A stretch of DNA of 64,000 bases from Cloeon dipterum. Taxonomy: Eukaryota; Arthropoda; Insecta; Ephemeroptera; Baetidae. The translations under genes were made by a program, and so were the position numbers. Shown in pieces: positions 48,001 to 59,108 of this stretch; within the stretch, counting starts at the first letter, position 1, and each line of letters starts with the position of its first letter. The notes below the pieces were generated by a model. It was not told the origin of the DNA and made no database searches. It saw only the letters and a list, made by a program, of their open reading frames with translations. Where the stretch lies: positions 19,771,883 to 19,835,882 of the forward strand of contig NC_088789.1 in the NCBI RefSeq assembly GCF_949628265.1. The letters are read 5' to 3'.

Positions 48001-51000
48001 ACGCACTGAGCGGGAAAATCAAATAAGCTTATCTCGCTATCAGTGCAGGCCGCTGCTTCTGCAAACAGTGGACGCTCCTTAACAAGAAGACTATTGAGCT
48101 ACTTCGCTTAAATGAGGCGATTCACGCATTCCAGCTGAGAAAAGCGGCATTTCTCACAGAGCTTTAGAAACGTCTTTTCCGGTTGCGATAAATCAAGAAG
48201 CATATTAAGTGGGATTAATTAGAATTCCTGTTCAATGTTTTAAACCGTCTTAAGCTATGTCTGACGACGCATGGTTAGAAAATTCATTGACTGTAAATTT
48301 GTAAAAAATAGAATATGCTTTTCTAAAATAATTTTGGCAGTCCTATTCCATCTGTTAAATTTTTATGATTCGTTCCCATTTTTTCATGTAGCCCGAATTA
48401 AATTATTGGCTTTTAGACGCCTAAATAGATTAGCTTTCACATTTATTCCTAATTATTTAAAATTATCCTCTATAAAATTAAAACCTTCCATAAAAAGACG
48501 ATGAAAATTGAGTTTCCGCAGAAAAATGCCAAATACTTGCTAATTGCGCTATAAACAGCTACCTGAAAATCCGTTTAAATCAGCCTGGAAACCGTCCTTA
48601 TTAAAAGTCCGTAAAAAAGTCTAAAATTCAGTTATTCCTGCGCTGTACCGATTTTCAGCCTTCTCGACGCGCGATAAAATTAGTTTACAAAAAGCAGAAG
48701 TGATTGTTTGCAAAGTGGCCGTTCATTAAGCCTCTTGTTTACCGACACACATTGCAAAATTTGCTCATGAGCTCACTCGGAGTCGGTTTTGAAACAACAA
48801 TAATATCATGCTACTCGGGCCGTTTGCTGCAAGCTGATAAAATCAATCAATTTAAAACCACTTATGCATTTATTTCAGCGTGTCTGCGGCCGGCAGCCGT
48901 ATCAATCACACCGTCATTAAATTTAAAAGCAAACAGCTCGAAGGCATGCATGCACATTATGTGGCGCAAACCGCAGTAGATAGGAGAGCTGGTACTTGGT
49001 ACTCACTCAAAAAACTCTTGCGACGGGGTGTGCGAGTCGTTGGGCTTGCTCGTGTTTGCGTGCGGCGAGGGGAGCCAGCACGAGTCCGAGTTCCACCGGT
49101 GGCCGCACTCCTTCCATGGCTGGTCCCACTTGAAAGCGGTGAAAAAGTAATAGAGCGCCCAGGCTATCACTACATTGTAGTAAGTGGACATGATAAACGA
49201 TACTACGACTGATGAAAGACCAGCTCCTGCAATCACAAAAGGGCGGGATTATAAATTTATTAATTTTTTTAATAACCATACCCTTTTCTACAATTATTTA
49301 GCCTTACCCAATTTTTTACAAATTGGTATATATAGCATGCACATTTTAAATAGGAAATTAGGAAATTTAAATATCTTTTAAAGAATTTTTTTAATTTTAC
49401 CATCACACATTTTGAACGGACTAAATGAGTCATTTTAGAGAGGGAAAAATTAATATTGTGGAGTCGACTTGAAAATATTAGCTCCCTTCTAAGCTTTTGA
49501 CCTTCCCTCTTTTGGTAATTTGTCATAGAGATAAGAAAATATTTAATCTAAAAATATACAATTCTCCTTTTTTCTTACCAAATGGATTTATAAATATCCT
49601 ACCTTTCAAGAGGGGGCAAAGCTTGCCAATGGCACCAATGGGTCCTCTCCTTGTGTACTGCCCGACGGCAAGCTCCATGTACAGCATAGGAATGCCACAT
49701 ATCACCAAAATTAGAAAATAAGGCACTAGAAAAACTCCTAAAAACTCGATTTTATTAAGAGCATTAATTAATTTCATGCGACAAACCTCCTCCGCTCTTG
49801 TAGCAGAGATAGGGAAAACGCCACACGTTGCCGAGGCCGACGCTGTAGCCGACGCAAGCGAGCACAAATTCCACTTTGCTGGACCAGTGCTGTCTCCTGG
49901 GCAGCCGGTAAGTTCCCCCGTGGGGACCGACGCTGTCTGAGAAGCTACTGCACGACGAATCGTCATCTGCTGGTATCCTCCTGATACAAAAAAAGCCAGA
50001 GTGATTTATGGTCAGTGAAGCTAACAGGGATTATGGGCAACATGACAAAAGGATTTGTGTCTGATTAAAAGAAATGTGAGCTCTGGCTTATCTCACGTAT
50101 GAGGAGGCTTCTGTTTAAATACATAGAAACAGAACATGACGACTCTTTTTATTTGGTCACCAACTCAAAGATTAAATTGCTGATGCTCTCTATGAAGATT
50201 TTACAGCCTTCATTAAAAGATCTTGATTTTAAAAGTTAACTGCCAATGAAAAAAAAATATATCTTGTGAAATCAAAATAAAAAATTTTTTCGCATAAAAG
50301 TGAGAATGCGGGGTTTGAATGAGTACAAAAATAATTAAATAGTATAGAGTCAGTCAATTTTATCATGCTCCTTTGTTTGAATATGAAGATTTAAAATTAT
50401 AACTAACAATGTGATAGTTTTAGAATGCTAATTTTTATAGCTTATAGGCAAATCTACTGAATTAAATTAATTATTTTTTTCCATGTGGGATTAGCTGAAT
50501 TAGACAAGAAAATTTTCTTCCAATTGTTCAGCCTGCAATGTAAACCTTTAGAGGCGATAAAAATAGATCACTAGCAATCTATTTGATACCCAATCGTGAA
50601 AGCGAGAATGGACCACGCGTTTTGCTGCCTGCGTTACGAATAGCACACGCTCCAAATGATTTCAAGTGGGACACAATGCGCGCGAACGCTTTGCAGCTGC
50701 AAATCAGATTGACCCAGCGCGACCGGTTGGGGTCATCTTTGACCCCGTAACATAATTAACCCGTCTCGCGCTTGCCGCAACGCCAAACTCATTCTGGTGG
50801 CCAATTTGTAGTGACGGCTGCGCGCAAATGAAGATTAATTGTCACACGCAGTTCAACAGATAGAGGTCGTGACTGTTTTCACGTGATGAAGACAGAAAAA
50901 CAGGATTTCAAAAAGAGGAGAATAACTGAGAAAAAGACTGCCATGACGGTTTGTTTTTTCGGTAATTTCCGCAAAAAAAAAGAAACACACCTGTTTCTAC

Positions 51001-54000
51001 AATTATTTTTGAGACCTTAGGAAATCCCACTATGATATAAAAAAATCCTCTAACAAAAATTCTTGGGACGGAAGCGTATTACCCTTGAAACTTCAACATC
51101 CTATGGTAAAACCGGGCAATATTTTCATGAAAAAATCTGGCCGTGCGTGGACATATAGTTAATTAAGCAAACCCTGCTGAAAAATATAACCTATTTCTTG
51201 TATTTCAAATGGTTTTGTTTTCAAATTACCAACCAAAGACAAGATTGAGATGAAAACTCCACCTGCTGCTGTGCAGGTGTATCAAATCGGTTGAAAGGTT
51301 GCGTTTTGACACCCTGAGCGCGGTTTCGATTACAATCAGGAACGGTCAATCTCAGTCGTGACCGGCACTGGCGTCGTTGGCGAGCGAGGCACGACCAAAT
51401 AAGTGATTAACATGACTCGAGGGGCTGCCGAGTAAGGCGTTAATGCATATATGCTAATGCGTCCGGCTGCTTGCGTTGCCACGCCGAATTAAATAAAGCC
51501 CTCCACCCTCCATCATTCGTCATGCGGCGCGGTCGTAAAAAAGTCAGCATAAAGCGTTTATCGCATGCCTCAAATTATTGACACTTCTCGCCGCGCGGTG
51601 CATATGTCAATTCGTGTCTTGTTCGCCGCCCTCCTGTGTCCATACCAGCTTAGCCTCGGTAAATTTGCGTTTGGCGAAACTGAAATTTAGCAAGGCTCGT
51701 CGGCGCTAAAATAAAAGAGAAAAACAACACGGATAGTGTGCTTCTCAGGCAATTTTTTTTTTACAACTTCAATTCAGTTAAATAAAATGGTTGCAAAATG
51801 CGATTAAGGTATTTGAAAAATGTCACTCTAAAAATATTATCTCACCATGAGATAGAAAAATCAGAGAGTTGTTGTTAGTGTATATTTGTTTGTTCGTTCA
51901 ACTTAGAATAGCTGTGAAATAAAGAAAGGCATTTCTAAAACTTAAGACAAATTTTGAGATGAGCAAAACAGGTAAAATAAACTAAAACCTGAAAAATCGG
52001 AAATTTTAAAAGAATATTTTGTGCGTGATGCCACAATTTTTGTTCATTGTTTATTTCAAAGTTAAATGAATTAAAATAATTTAGATTTCAAAAAGGGCAC
52101 GTATTTTTAATTATTTCAAGACAACGTATTTAGGGATTTAAATTTTGAAATGTTACGTCTAAGGGTAAAATTCATTAATCGTATATATTTATTAAATAAA
52201 AAAAATATATGGTAATTTTAGTTAATTAATACTTTACAAGACTGAATAAACTTGAGCTTAAAATAGAAATAACAAAAGACAGTAAATAATTTGCTCAAAC
52301 TTCTAGTTATTAATAACTCGTGAATTAACAAAACTTTAACATACAAAAATGGAAAGAAGCGGATAGTTAAAAAATACTTATATCTTTCTATTAAACCATC
52401 TTTCTTGCAGTCTAAACTGTTAAACAAATAAAGAATATCAGTCTAAAAATTATATATTATTAAAAAGCGGTTTAGTATGACCCACAAACGACCTTAACTT
52501 TTGTAGTCAAAAGCACAGACTGCGTTTTCTCGATTCCACCCTCGGCACAGAAAGTGTTAATTGCGTCAGTAGAGCATTTGCACACAATGCCTGATGACCG
52601 GCGTGCGTGCATTCCTGATAATCAGCTACGCAATATTATTTTCCAATAGTGCGCAAGAAATTCCACGTCTGCGGAAAAAGTTTGTTTGCTCAAGAGTGTG
52701 TGAGCTGCAGATTTAATTTTGCGGCAGTTGGTGATAACGTGCCTCGCCGCTTTTTTAATTGTCTTGAACTTACGTGAAATTTTCTTATCATCCGTGTAGC
52801 ACCGTTTTAGCATTTAATTTGTCGTGCTTTCTTACGTGCCTACTTTATCAAATTATTTTTTAGTTCTTTATTTAAACAATCTCCCTAGCGGCATTGAATG
52901 GGAAAGTACACCGACTGTTTGTTTTTCAAAATTTACGCCAACAGAGTGACTAAATACGTGTTTGGTGTTTAAAATTATACGTTGAATGAATGTCAAACAC
53001 TGACATTTATCACGTTTTCAATAAATTGATATTAGAAGAAACGAAAAACAAACGGAAAACTAATAATTTGCGAAATTTCACTGATTTTCACGAGGACGGG
53101 AGAGTGGTGTAATTTCTGAGAAGAAAAAAAACATTCCACTACTCGGCACTGTAAAGTTAAGCTTCGGATCAGAATTACTTTACCTTTAAAACAAAATTTA
53201 TTGAACATTATTATATAGCTGCAAAAAATTATGGATTAATTGTCGTTTAAAAAGTCCGTCCCTGAGCACAAAACGAAAAGAGAATACGAGAAATCTTGTC
53301 ATCCCCGCGATGCAACAATCATAACTAAAATTAAAAGCCTTTAAAATTCAGAAGCATTTAAAAAAAGTGAAATCCGTGTACCATTTTGATGATTTAAAAT
53401 TTTAAGGATTTCAAACTTCCTTGAGTAAGATTAGTGCAGTTTAGTAATTCGTAATATTTACTAATTTTTTTCAATTTCCCTGCCTGTACGTTTCTTTAAT
53501 TTTGTTTTCGCAAAACAAATTGCACGGCTGTTGGTCATAGCACTCGCTGAGCGCGTGATCAACATCAACAGCTCCGGTCCAATTCAAACGAAATTTCTTT
53601 CTCGATTGTTTGCTCCCAGAGCTAGCGCGAGAGTTGTTCAATTGGATCTTTCTTCACAACACATGCCCGTATCAGCAGTTTTACCTTCTTGATAAGAGGA
53701 AATTGGGTGGGAAATTGCATAACATCTGTCGCATTTGCAGACGGGTTTCGCGGCCCAGACGATCTGGAGCAAACAAGCAGGCGACGCGGACCGCCGTATT
53801 TTGCTAGAACGTACCGATTTGACGTCACCGTGACACCGTGACTTACCTCATTGATGTAAAATAGCCCAATAAAAGCGGACAATAATTCACTGGGCGCGGG
53901 CAACTCGCGTGATGCCTCACTTGTTTTGACACTAACACTTATATATACCTGGCCGGCAGCGAGTTACTAAATGTTTGCTCTTTGGTGACGTTGAGCCCCC

Positions 54001-57000
54001 TCTGCTTCGGCCAGTCGACTCGTCTCAATTGCTAATTAGCAATTTGTCCCGGAATGGTTAAGAAATCGTGTACCAAGGAGTAAAATTTGAGTCTTATATG
54101 GCAGGAGAACTGAATGTTGGTTGAAATGTGTATAAATCAGTTTTTACAAATTGCGAATGTAAGGACGGATTGGATTATGCCGGTTTTGATCGGTAACAAT
54201 TAGATTCTTAAAGCTAAGTGGCAAAAACAGATGTGCTAAAAAGAACTGATGAGTCTTGCTAATTGACTTTGTACGGCTGTTTTAATTGGATTTTTAATTA
54301 TTCTCGTTTGAAACACAGATTGGTTATAATTTTTGTAATCCTGTACAAAGTGTAATGATCTGATATTTTTGCTAACTAGAAAAAGAAGAAAAGTGGACAA
54401 GCATGCAGTGAATACCATTATTCTCGTCTTGAACTAATTAAACAAACCAATTGCAACAGATTGTATTTTATTGGTCAGGAAATACGAGTAAACAATCTGA
54501 ATTAAATACTTCACGCGGTTCCGTTTCCTTTTCCTGTCTTTGCTTGTCAAAAACATAAAGCAGGAAAATGACACCAAAATTTTGTTGTTGATAGGGTCAG
54601 TTTGTTTGTGTTAAATAGCGACTCTAAATATTGAGCCTGAGAAAAAATTGAAATTTTAAGCTTAATTTAAGGAGGATTTAATAAATCAATATAGAATAAA
54701 TTATATTAAATTTGAAGTTGAGAATGGCGATATAATGTTGAAGTTGAAAACCACTTAGACAAAATGGTTTTGAACTGTCTACGTAAGAAAATAAACGAAA
54801 TCTCACCACTAGATCGAAATATAAAAACTCACTGAGTTGAGATACATAAATTTCATCTTACCATGAGGTCGAAGTCTACAACCGATCTCAAGTTGAGAGA
54901 AAAATTTTCATTCCCAACTGAGATCCGATATTTTGATCTCATGGTGCGCATTAATTTCTGAGTGTGCTTTTAAAGCATCAAAATATGCAATTTTATTGAT
55001 ATCACCAGCATTTTTAAGAGGAATCCACGGGGCGAGATTCAACATTAAAGTCACGGTTTTAGATAGATGGCTTTTCCTTTCATTCCTGCCAGTCTAATAA
55101 TCTTTACAATTTAGCCTCACGGCAACAATGCAAACATCTAGGGCTCAAATCGACACATGTCATGCTTGTTTTGCTGTGAGCAAATTCGGAGCTTATTTGC
55201 ACCGGGCTCTACTCTATTTTCCCTGTGCATTAGCGGGAGCCCAAGTTATTGTCTTGTTTGAGCATGGATGTAGAGTTGGCTGGCGGCAAACATGCGCATC
55301 TGCTTAATTTATGCTTTGTTCTGCGTCGCGAAAGCATCAGGACAGGCAGAAAAACGCACAATTCTTACTTCCTCGCCGCAAAATGTGGTTTTGTTTGCTA
55401 GAACTTTTATATTCACCGCGTAAATGCGGTTTCACGATGTTGCCATACCAAGCGCCACACGTTAGACGTTTGAATTGAAATCATAGAAATAGAAAAACAT
55501 TGCAAATAAATTGTAGAGGACATTTATAACCAGGCTTAGTCAATAAAAATTATATTTTTTTATTAAAAGAAAACCTGAAGAATCTCAAGCTTCAGGAATG
55601 TAGGATATTTTGTCAGCGGGTTTCATTTGACTGTTGATTTTTAGCCAAGAATTTAAATGCATAAATACAAAGTTCCCCAGCAGTTTGGATACAACAAACG
55701 ATCATAAATTAAATGTCATGATCTAATCCTTATCAAAACTACGGGAAATCCTGGATATTCTTTAATATTATATAATTATACGGTGACAGATGAATACGAC
55801 TTGGGCACAGTTGAAAAACCGAAGTTAGAAAATCTTTCCCCCAATATTCACCAATTTCTTGCAGGCAATGTTGTAGCACTTTTGAGTAATTTATTAATAG
55901 TTTATCTTTTTTAAAAATACGTGTGTAAACATTTTCCACCTACGATCACATTTGAATTTTGCTTGAAAATAAATAATAACATGTTATTGCTTATATTTCT
56001 TGTTTTGATAATTATCAATAGATAGTCAACTGTAAAAAGCCAGGGTTTGGCTACAGGGCGGTCAATAGAATAAAACAATGTCTGGCGTTTTCCGGAAATT
56101 TCTTAATATAACTGAATTACCTTATTATTACATGATTAAAAAGAAACTTACACTATCCTGCGATTAAATATACAAATAATGGAAACTGTCAATATTGATC
56201 CCCAAGATTAAAAGAAAAACGTCATGCGTTCGCTTAAAATTTAATCTCTTTTTGGCTTATATGAAATGCCCAAAATCGCTATTCATTTAACACAGCTCAC
56301 TTGCGAAACTTGTACAGAAAGTAAAAGAGAGCTCTAGCTCTAAGTTGCCCACATTATTTGAACGACATCCTTTGGATCTGACCGGCGGAGACTAATTTCA
56401 ACGCGCATCATCTGGCCCTCGGTGCTGAAAATCTTCGTCTGTTTGATTCTAGTTCACAAACGTTTTGAATACATTTTCCAAGAGATTCATGATTATTTTC
56501 CACGTCATCCACATAATAAGTAATGTTGGTAACGTCATTGCCTAATTAAAAAAATCAATACCTCAATTTTTACACATACAAATTTTTGGTATAAGAACGC
56601 AATCGAAAAAATCCCATCATCTTGAAATATCGGGCATTTATTACTATTTTACCATGAAAAAACAGGAAGCAAGGAAAAACAATCCTGCACGTGTTATGTA
56701 ATATTCCAATATATTCATTCAGGCGTTTTCAGCCTTGCATTTTCGCAATGTGATTCACCAGTAAGACACCTGGCTAGCTCTAAAATAGGAAAAATTCGCG
56801 AGCTACATGCGGGTCGAGAATTTTCTCTGGCAATAAATCACGCATATTAAACTGACGAATTCCACATGACGGAATAATTTAACAGTACGGTCACGGCTCA
56901 CAACAAAAATTAAATCGCCCGAAAGTGCCTGGCATACTTAGTATAGTGAAACGAAACTTTTGGACTACTTCTCCACACCTATGAACAAATTGACTAAATC

Positions 57001-58468
57001 AAATGGGGAAAAAATATCTTTCACGTTCGCTGGCAAGCTGTGCTTTTTCCGTATCTGTCTTGATCGGCGCCAGCAGACGCTTGCCAGATTCTTAATATTA
57101 GTTCTTGCGGAGAAGTGGGAATAATCTCCACGGGGGAGAGGCAGTTTCTCTTATTTTAAAATTATAACTAACCTTATCGGGCGGAAACTGTTTTTTTTTC
57201 GCGAAATTTCCTGTTTTTCCGCATTTAGCGCCGAGTCACTTTTATCAAAGCAGCGAACCGTTATTATCAACCAACGAATTCGTCCCCAGTCGAGATTTCG
57301 TTTACCGCAATGTCTGATCTATCATAATCATTGCCTGCGATGTGTCAAAAATTTCCTATCTAGGAATATTATTTTGTCATCATCTATCAAAAATCGAGTT
57401 ATAAGAATTATAAAGCATTCAAAAAACGTTTTCATTCAAATGTTGTTTTGTCTTATTAAAGGAAATGGAAAGTCTCCAGCTACCATTGAAAATAGTTATA
57501 GACCAAGCTTTCAACACAATCCCAACTTATTTGTCAATTGATTTTTAAAACGAACTTGTTTTTCTTTATCTTTTCGATGTGAATGAAATGCCGCACGAAA
57601 TCAAGTAAAAATTCGGTCGAGTGTCATTACTTCATTGTTTTTAATTATAATAATTTATTTGTGCTTGTCATGAATTGGTTAGCAAATTTCTGGTCAAGAA
57701 AATGAGAGTTAAGGCTTGTCGTGATTTAAAATATCAATCTACGCCTGGCGAGAAGAGAGCAGCATTAGCATAAGTGCGTTCGAGTGGTGTTAAGCATAAC
57801 AACAATCCAACAGCCAAAACGACATCAGGCCCAATTACTAAGCTACTCATTCGACCCCACGTTGGTTGACAAACAAACACGATAACGACTCTCGCTTTCA
57901 AGCACTTAATTACTCCTACCTTAGTACTAAAAAAATATTGATTAGGTGCTAAAAAATAATTCGTAAAGAAATGTAAGAGTAAACAATCAATGTTATCTAA
58001 AAATTCGCAATTCATTTAGCAATAACAAAAATTGACTTACGCGATGGGGTTGACCATGCTGATGAGTTCGGACGCCGTCGTGGGCACCCTGCGGAGGTAC
58101 AGCTTCTTGCCATCGGTGCATCCCATGCCCATGGAGGCGATGGACTGGACAGTCAGCTGGGTTGCTGGGTCCGAGAAGTTGAACGCATTCCAGAGGCCGT
58201 GCGGCGGCGTCAAGAGGGGCTCTTGTTTCGTGTCCGGCACTGGGTCCGGTGTTCGGACGGTTGTCACCGTGAATTGGGTGCCGCTGGCGCCAGTGAAAGA
58301 GGACGCCGTGCCGCCGATGACCTCCTCGGGCTCGTCGTTTGCACCATTGTGCTGATGATGGCCGTTGGAGCCCTCGAAGAAAATTCTGCGTGTTTCCTTG
58401 CGCTGCTCGGAGTTGACCACGATGGGAATCGGCGCCGACCTGGCCACGGAGGGTGTCCCGTTTTCCAT
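39093..58468 (-). CDS. ine: SLC6 family Na+/Cl- dependent transporter, Inebriated type, 758 aa, 12 exons
   Basis: Plasma-membrane symporter. Drosophila Inebriated is needed for normal neuronal excitability and for Malpighian-tubule osmotic responses; its substrate is thought to be an osmolyte or transmitter. Exons (minus): 58468-58041, 49980-49787, 49737-49603, 49226-49007, 41930-41798, 41746-41612, 41108-40880, 40820-40708, 40248-40108, 39900-39700, 39641-39465, 39263-39093 (2277 nt). Motifs: [14 protein letters not shown] in TM1 (residues about 186-199), [25 protein letters not shown], an extracellular loop 2 with cysteines and N-x-S sites (ANTSK), [12 protein letters not shown] in TM6, [12 protein letters not shown], and LDSQFAIVEV in TM8. 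The start was chosen at the first ATG (MENGTPSV) because an in-frame stop lies upstream of the open stretch. The long acidic/polar N-terminus (about 170 residues before TM1) matches the long Inebriated isoform in kind. The tail carries a cysteine cluster. Subfamily call is from recalled similarity. Confidence 0.9.
39192..39227 (-). other. ine: [12 protein letters not shown] cysteine/histidine cluster in the transporter tail
   Basis: The last exon encodes a 56-residue cytoplasmic tail in which C-x2-C-x5-C-x-H is spaced like a small zinc knuckle. It follows basic [12 protein letters not shown] and precedes an acidic, proline- and methionine-containing end. Most SLC6 tails lack such a cluster. 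Metal binding is inferred from spacing only. Confidence 0.5.
41931..49006. other. Intron of the transporter gene (7.1 kb)
   Basis: This is the interval between the exon coding extracellular loop 2 and the exon starting RRVLQMTAG. No exon or antisense gene was found. It contains a GC-richer block at 42720-43030, a (CA)n run at about 45263, and a TTTTTTTT/AAAAAAA dyad near 42320. 43363-43683 is an open frame without protein-like features. Confidence 0.6.
50729..50746. promoter_or_regulatory. Nuclear-receptor-like inverted repeat GGGGTCA-TCTT-TGACCCC
   Basis: Perfect 7-bp arms spaced by 4 bp, each carrying an RGGTCA half-site. A third half-site, TGACCC, lies just upstream at 50710-50715. Such half-sites are bound by nuclear receptors such as EcR/USP or HNF4 types, though the 4-bp spacing is not the classical ecdysone IR1. 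The role is inferred. Confidence 0.35.
51841..51872 (+). repeat. Single unit related to the 54.8-kb inverted-repeat element
   Basis: The sequence CTCACCATGAGAT followed by AAAAATCAGAGAGTTG resembles the 35-40 bp unit found three times at 54801-54945. This suggests a small dispersed family. Confidence 0.4.
53820..53827. promoter_or_regulatory. Perfect cAMP-response-element palindrome TGACGTCA
   Basis: The full 8-bp CRE consensus lies about 20 bp inside the intron after the alternative first exon of the transporter, roughly 90 bp downstream of its likely start of transcription. A half-site TGACGT occurs on the other side of the TATA box at 53986-53991. CREB/ATF binding is inferred. Confidence 0.4.
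53847..53918 (-). CDS. ine: Alternative first exon of the transporter (short isoform), coding ATG-AG
   Basis: Reading on the minus strand, a TATA box (53947-53938) is followed about 30 bp on by a short exon ending TACATCAATGAG and a perfect donor GTAAGT (53846-53841). The only ATG in the exon is at 53851-53849, leaving two bases (AG). That phase fits the acceptor of the exon at 49980, which also receives two bases from the long first exon. The product would begin MRRIPADDD and continue into TM1, giving 617 residues. Drosophila Inebriated also has a long and a short form that differ at the N-terminus. The 5' end at about 53918 is estimated. Confidence 0.55.
53938..53947 (-). promoter_or_regulatory. 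ine: TATA box TATATATAAG of the alternative transporter promoter
   Basis: This is a consensus TATA element on the minus strand at the expected distance before a short exon with a start codon and a consensus splice donor. The CG-containing leader behind it contrasts with the AT-rich intron. Confidence 0.55.
54027..54044. promoter_or_regulatory. 18-bp perfect palindrome AATTGCTAATTAGCAATT
   Basis: The palindrome is centred on TAATTA, the core homeodomain site, about 80 bp upstream of the alternative TATA box. Its symmetry suits a homeodomain dimer or a POU/homeodomain pair. It may direct tissue-restricted use of the short-isoform promoter. That role is inferred from sequence and position. Confidence 0.45.
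54801..54965. repeat. Degenerate inverted-repeat element (MITE-like)
   Basis: A unit of about 35-40 bp built on CACC-TGAGATC...CTCAGTTG-GA occurs directly at 54801-54842 and 54858-54900 and inverted at 54912-54945. The right edge reads, on the minus strand, CACTCAGAAATTAATGCGC. The arms are diverged and no clear target-site duplication was found, so this is an old foldback or MITE relic. Confidence 0.5.
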
Positions 58469-59104
58469 CTCGTTGCTCGATGCTCGACTTGAGGCTCTAC
58501 ATTGGGCTGCACGGCGGAGGGCGGCGGCGGTGTCGTCAGGTCGGTCGGGCCGCTCGGCAACAAGTGTCTCCGTCTCCCTCGCCGAGGCATTCACTTCTCT
58601 TTCTTGTGTTTGTCACATTTCGCTAATCAAATCCAAAATCCCCTAAGGAACCGCCCACACTGTGCAGCAGCGCGTTGTTTTAGCGCTCATAGAACACAAA
58701 CAGGCGCCATCTGCACGCTCATTGGCTGAAGCAGACTGCATTGTTTGCTATTATCAGAGTAGTGCACTAAGGAGATGATAAAATATTAAATGACGCACAT
58801 AATTTACGAGGTTAATTTAATATTAGGGTAAAAAAACTTTTAAAACTATTTATGATGTAATCTATTTTTAAATTTTTTTTCTGATTTGGAGCCCAATACT
58901 CTAAAAAGTAACACAAAGATTAAAAATGAATTATTCTCGCTTGCTTACAATCTACTTTGGCACGCCCACTTAAATGAAGAAAAACATTGCCGTCTCGCAG
59001 CACGTCCACCGGTGAATGAGTGGAATCACCTGTTCGTACGTTTCTACTGTTCGTACAGGACAATTTTTCATACCAAAACTTGACCTTGTCTCCTCTGAGA
59101 TGAA
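58469..59104. promoter_or_regulatory. Shared head-to-head promoter interval of the transporter and ALKBH7
   Basis: 636 bp separate the ATG of the long transporter form (minus) from the ATG of the ALKBH7 gene (plus). The transporter side (58470-58720) is GC-rich and includes its leader with in-frame stops. No TATA box stands out. It is probably a bidirectional or two-core promoter region. Confidence 0.5.
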
Positions 59105-59108
59105 ATGA
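59100..59108 (+). other. Two-codon upstream reading frame ATGAAATGA overlapping the ALKBH7 start
   Basis: An upstream ATG at 59100 opens a frame of Met-Lys-stop whose TGA overlaps the main start codon (ATGA at 59105-59108). If the leader includes it, ribosomes would have to skip or re-initiate here. The upstream ATG context (CTGAGATGA) is moderate. Confidence 0.5.

Larger units (their letters stand above)
49981..58040. other. First intron of the long transporter transcript (8.1 kb)
   Basis: The intron separates the exon for the cytoplasmic N-terminus from TM1. It contains the proposed alternative first exon and promoter (53847-54044), an inverted pair of GGGTCA half-sites (50729-50746), an inverted-repeat element (54801-54965) and a related single unit at 51841-51872. 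No other coding was seen in it. Confidence 0.6.

Noticed and set aside
53622..53903. 93-codon minus-strand frame over the alternative first exon
   Set aside because: It reads through the GTAAGT donor in another frame. The mini-exon model with its own ATG and matching phase explains the locus better.
58469..58594. Extending the transporter N-terminus upstream of 58468
   Set aside because: The frame is open back to a GTG near 58594, but there is no ATG in frame and a TGA lies just above it. ATG at 58468 has a good context.
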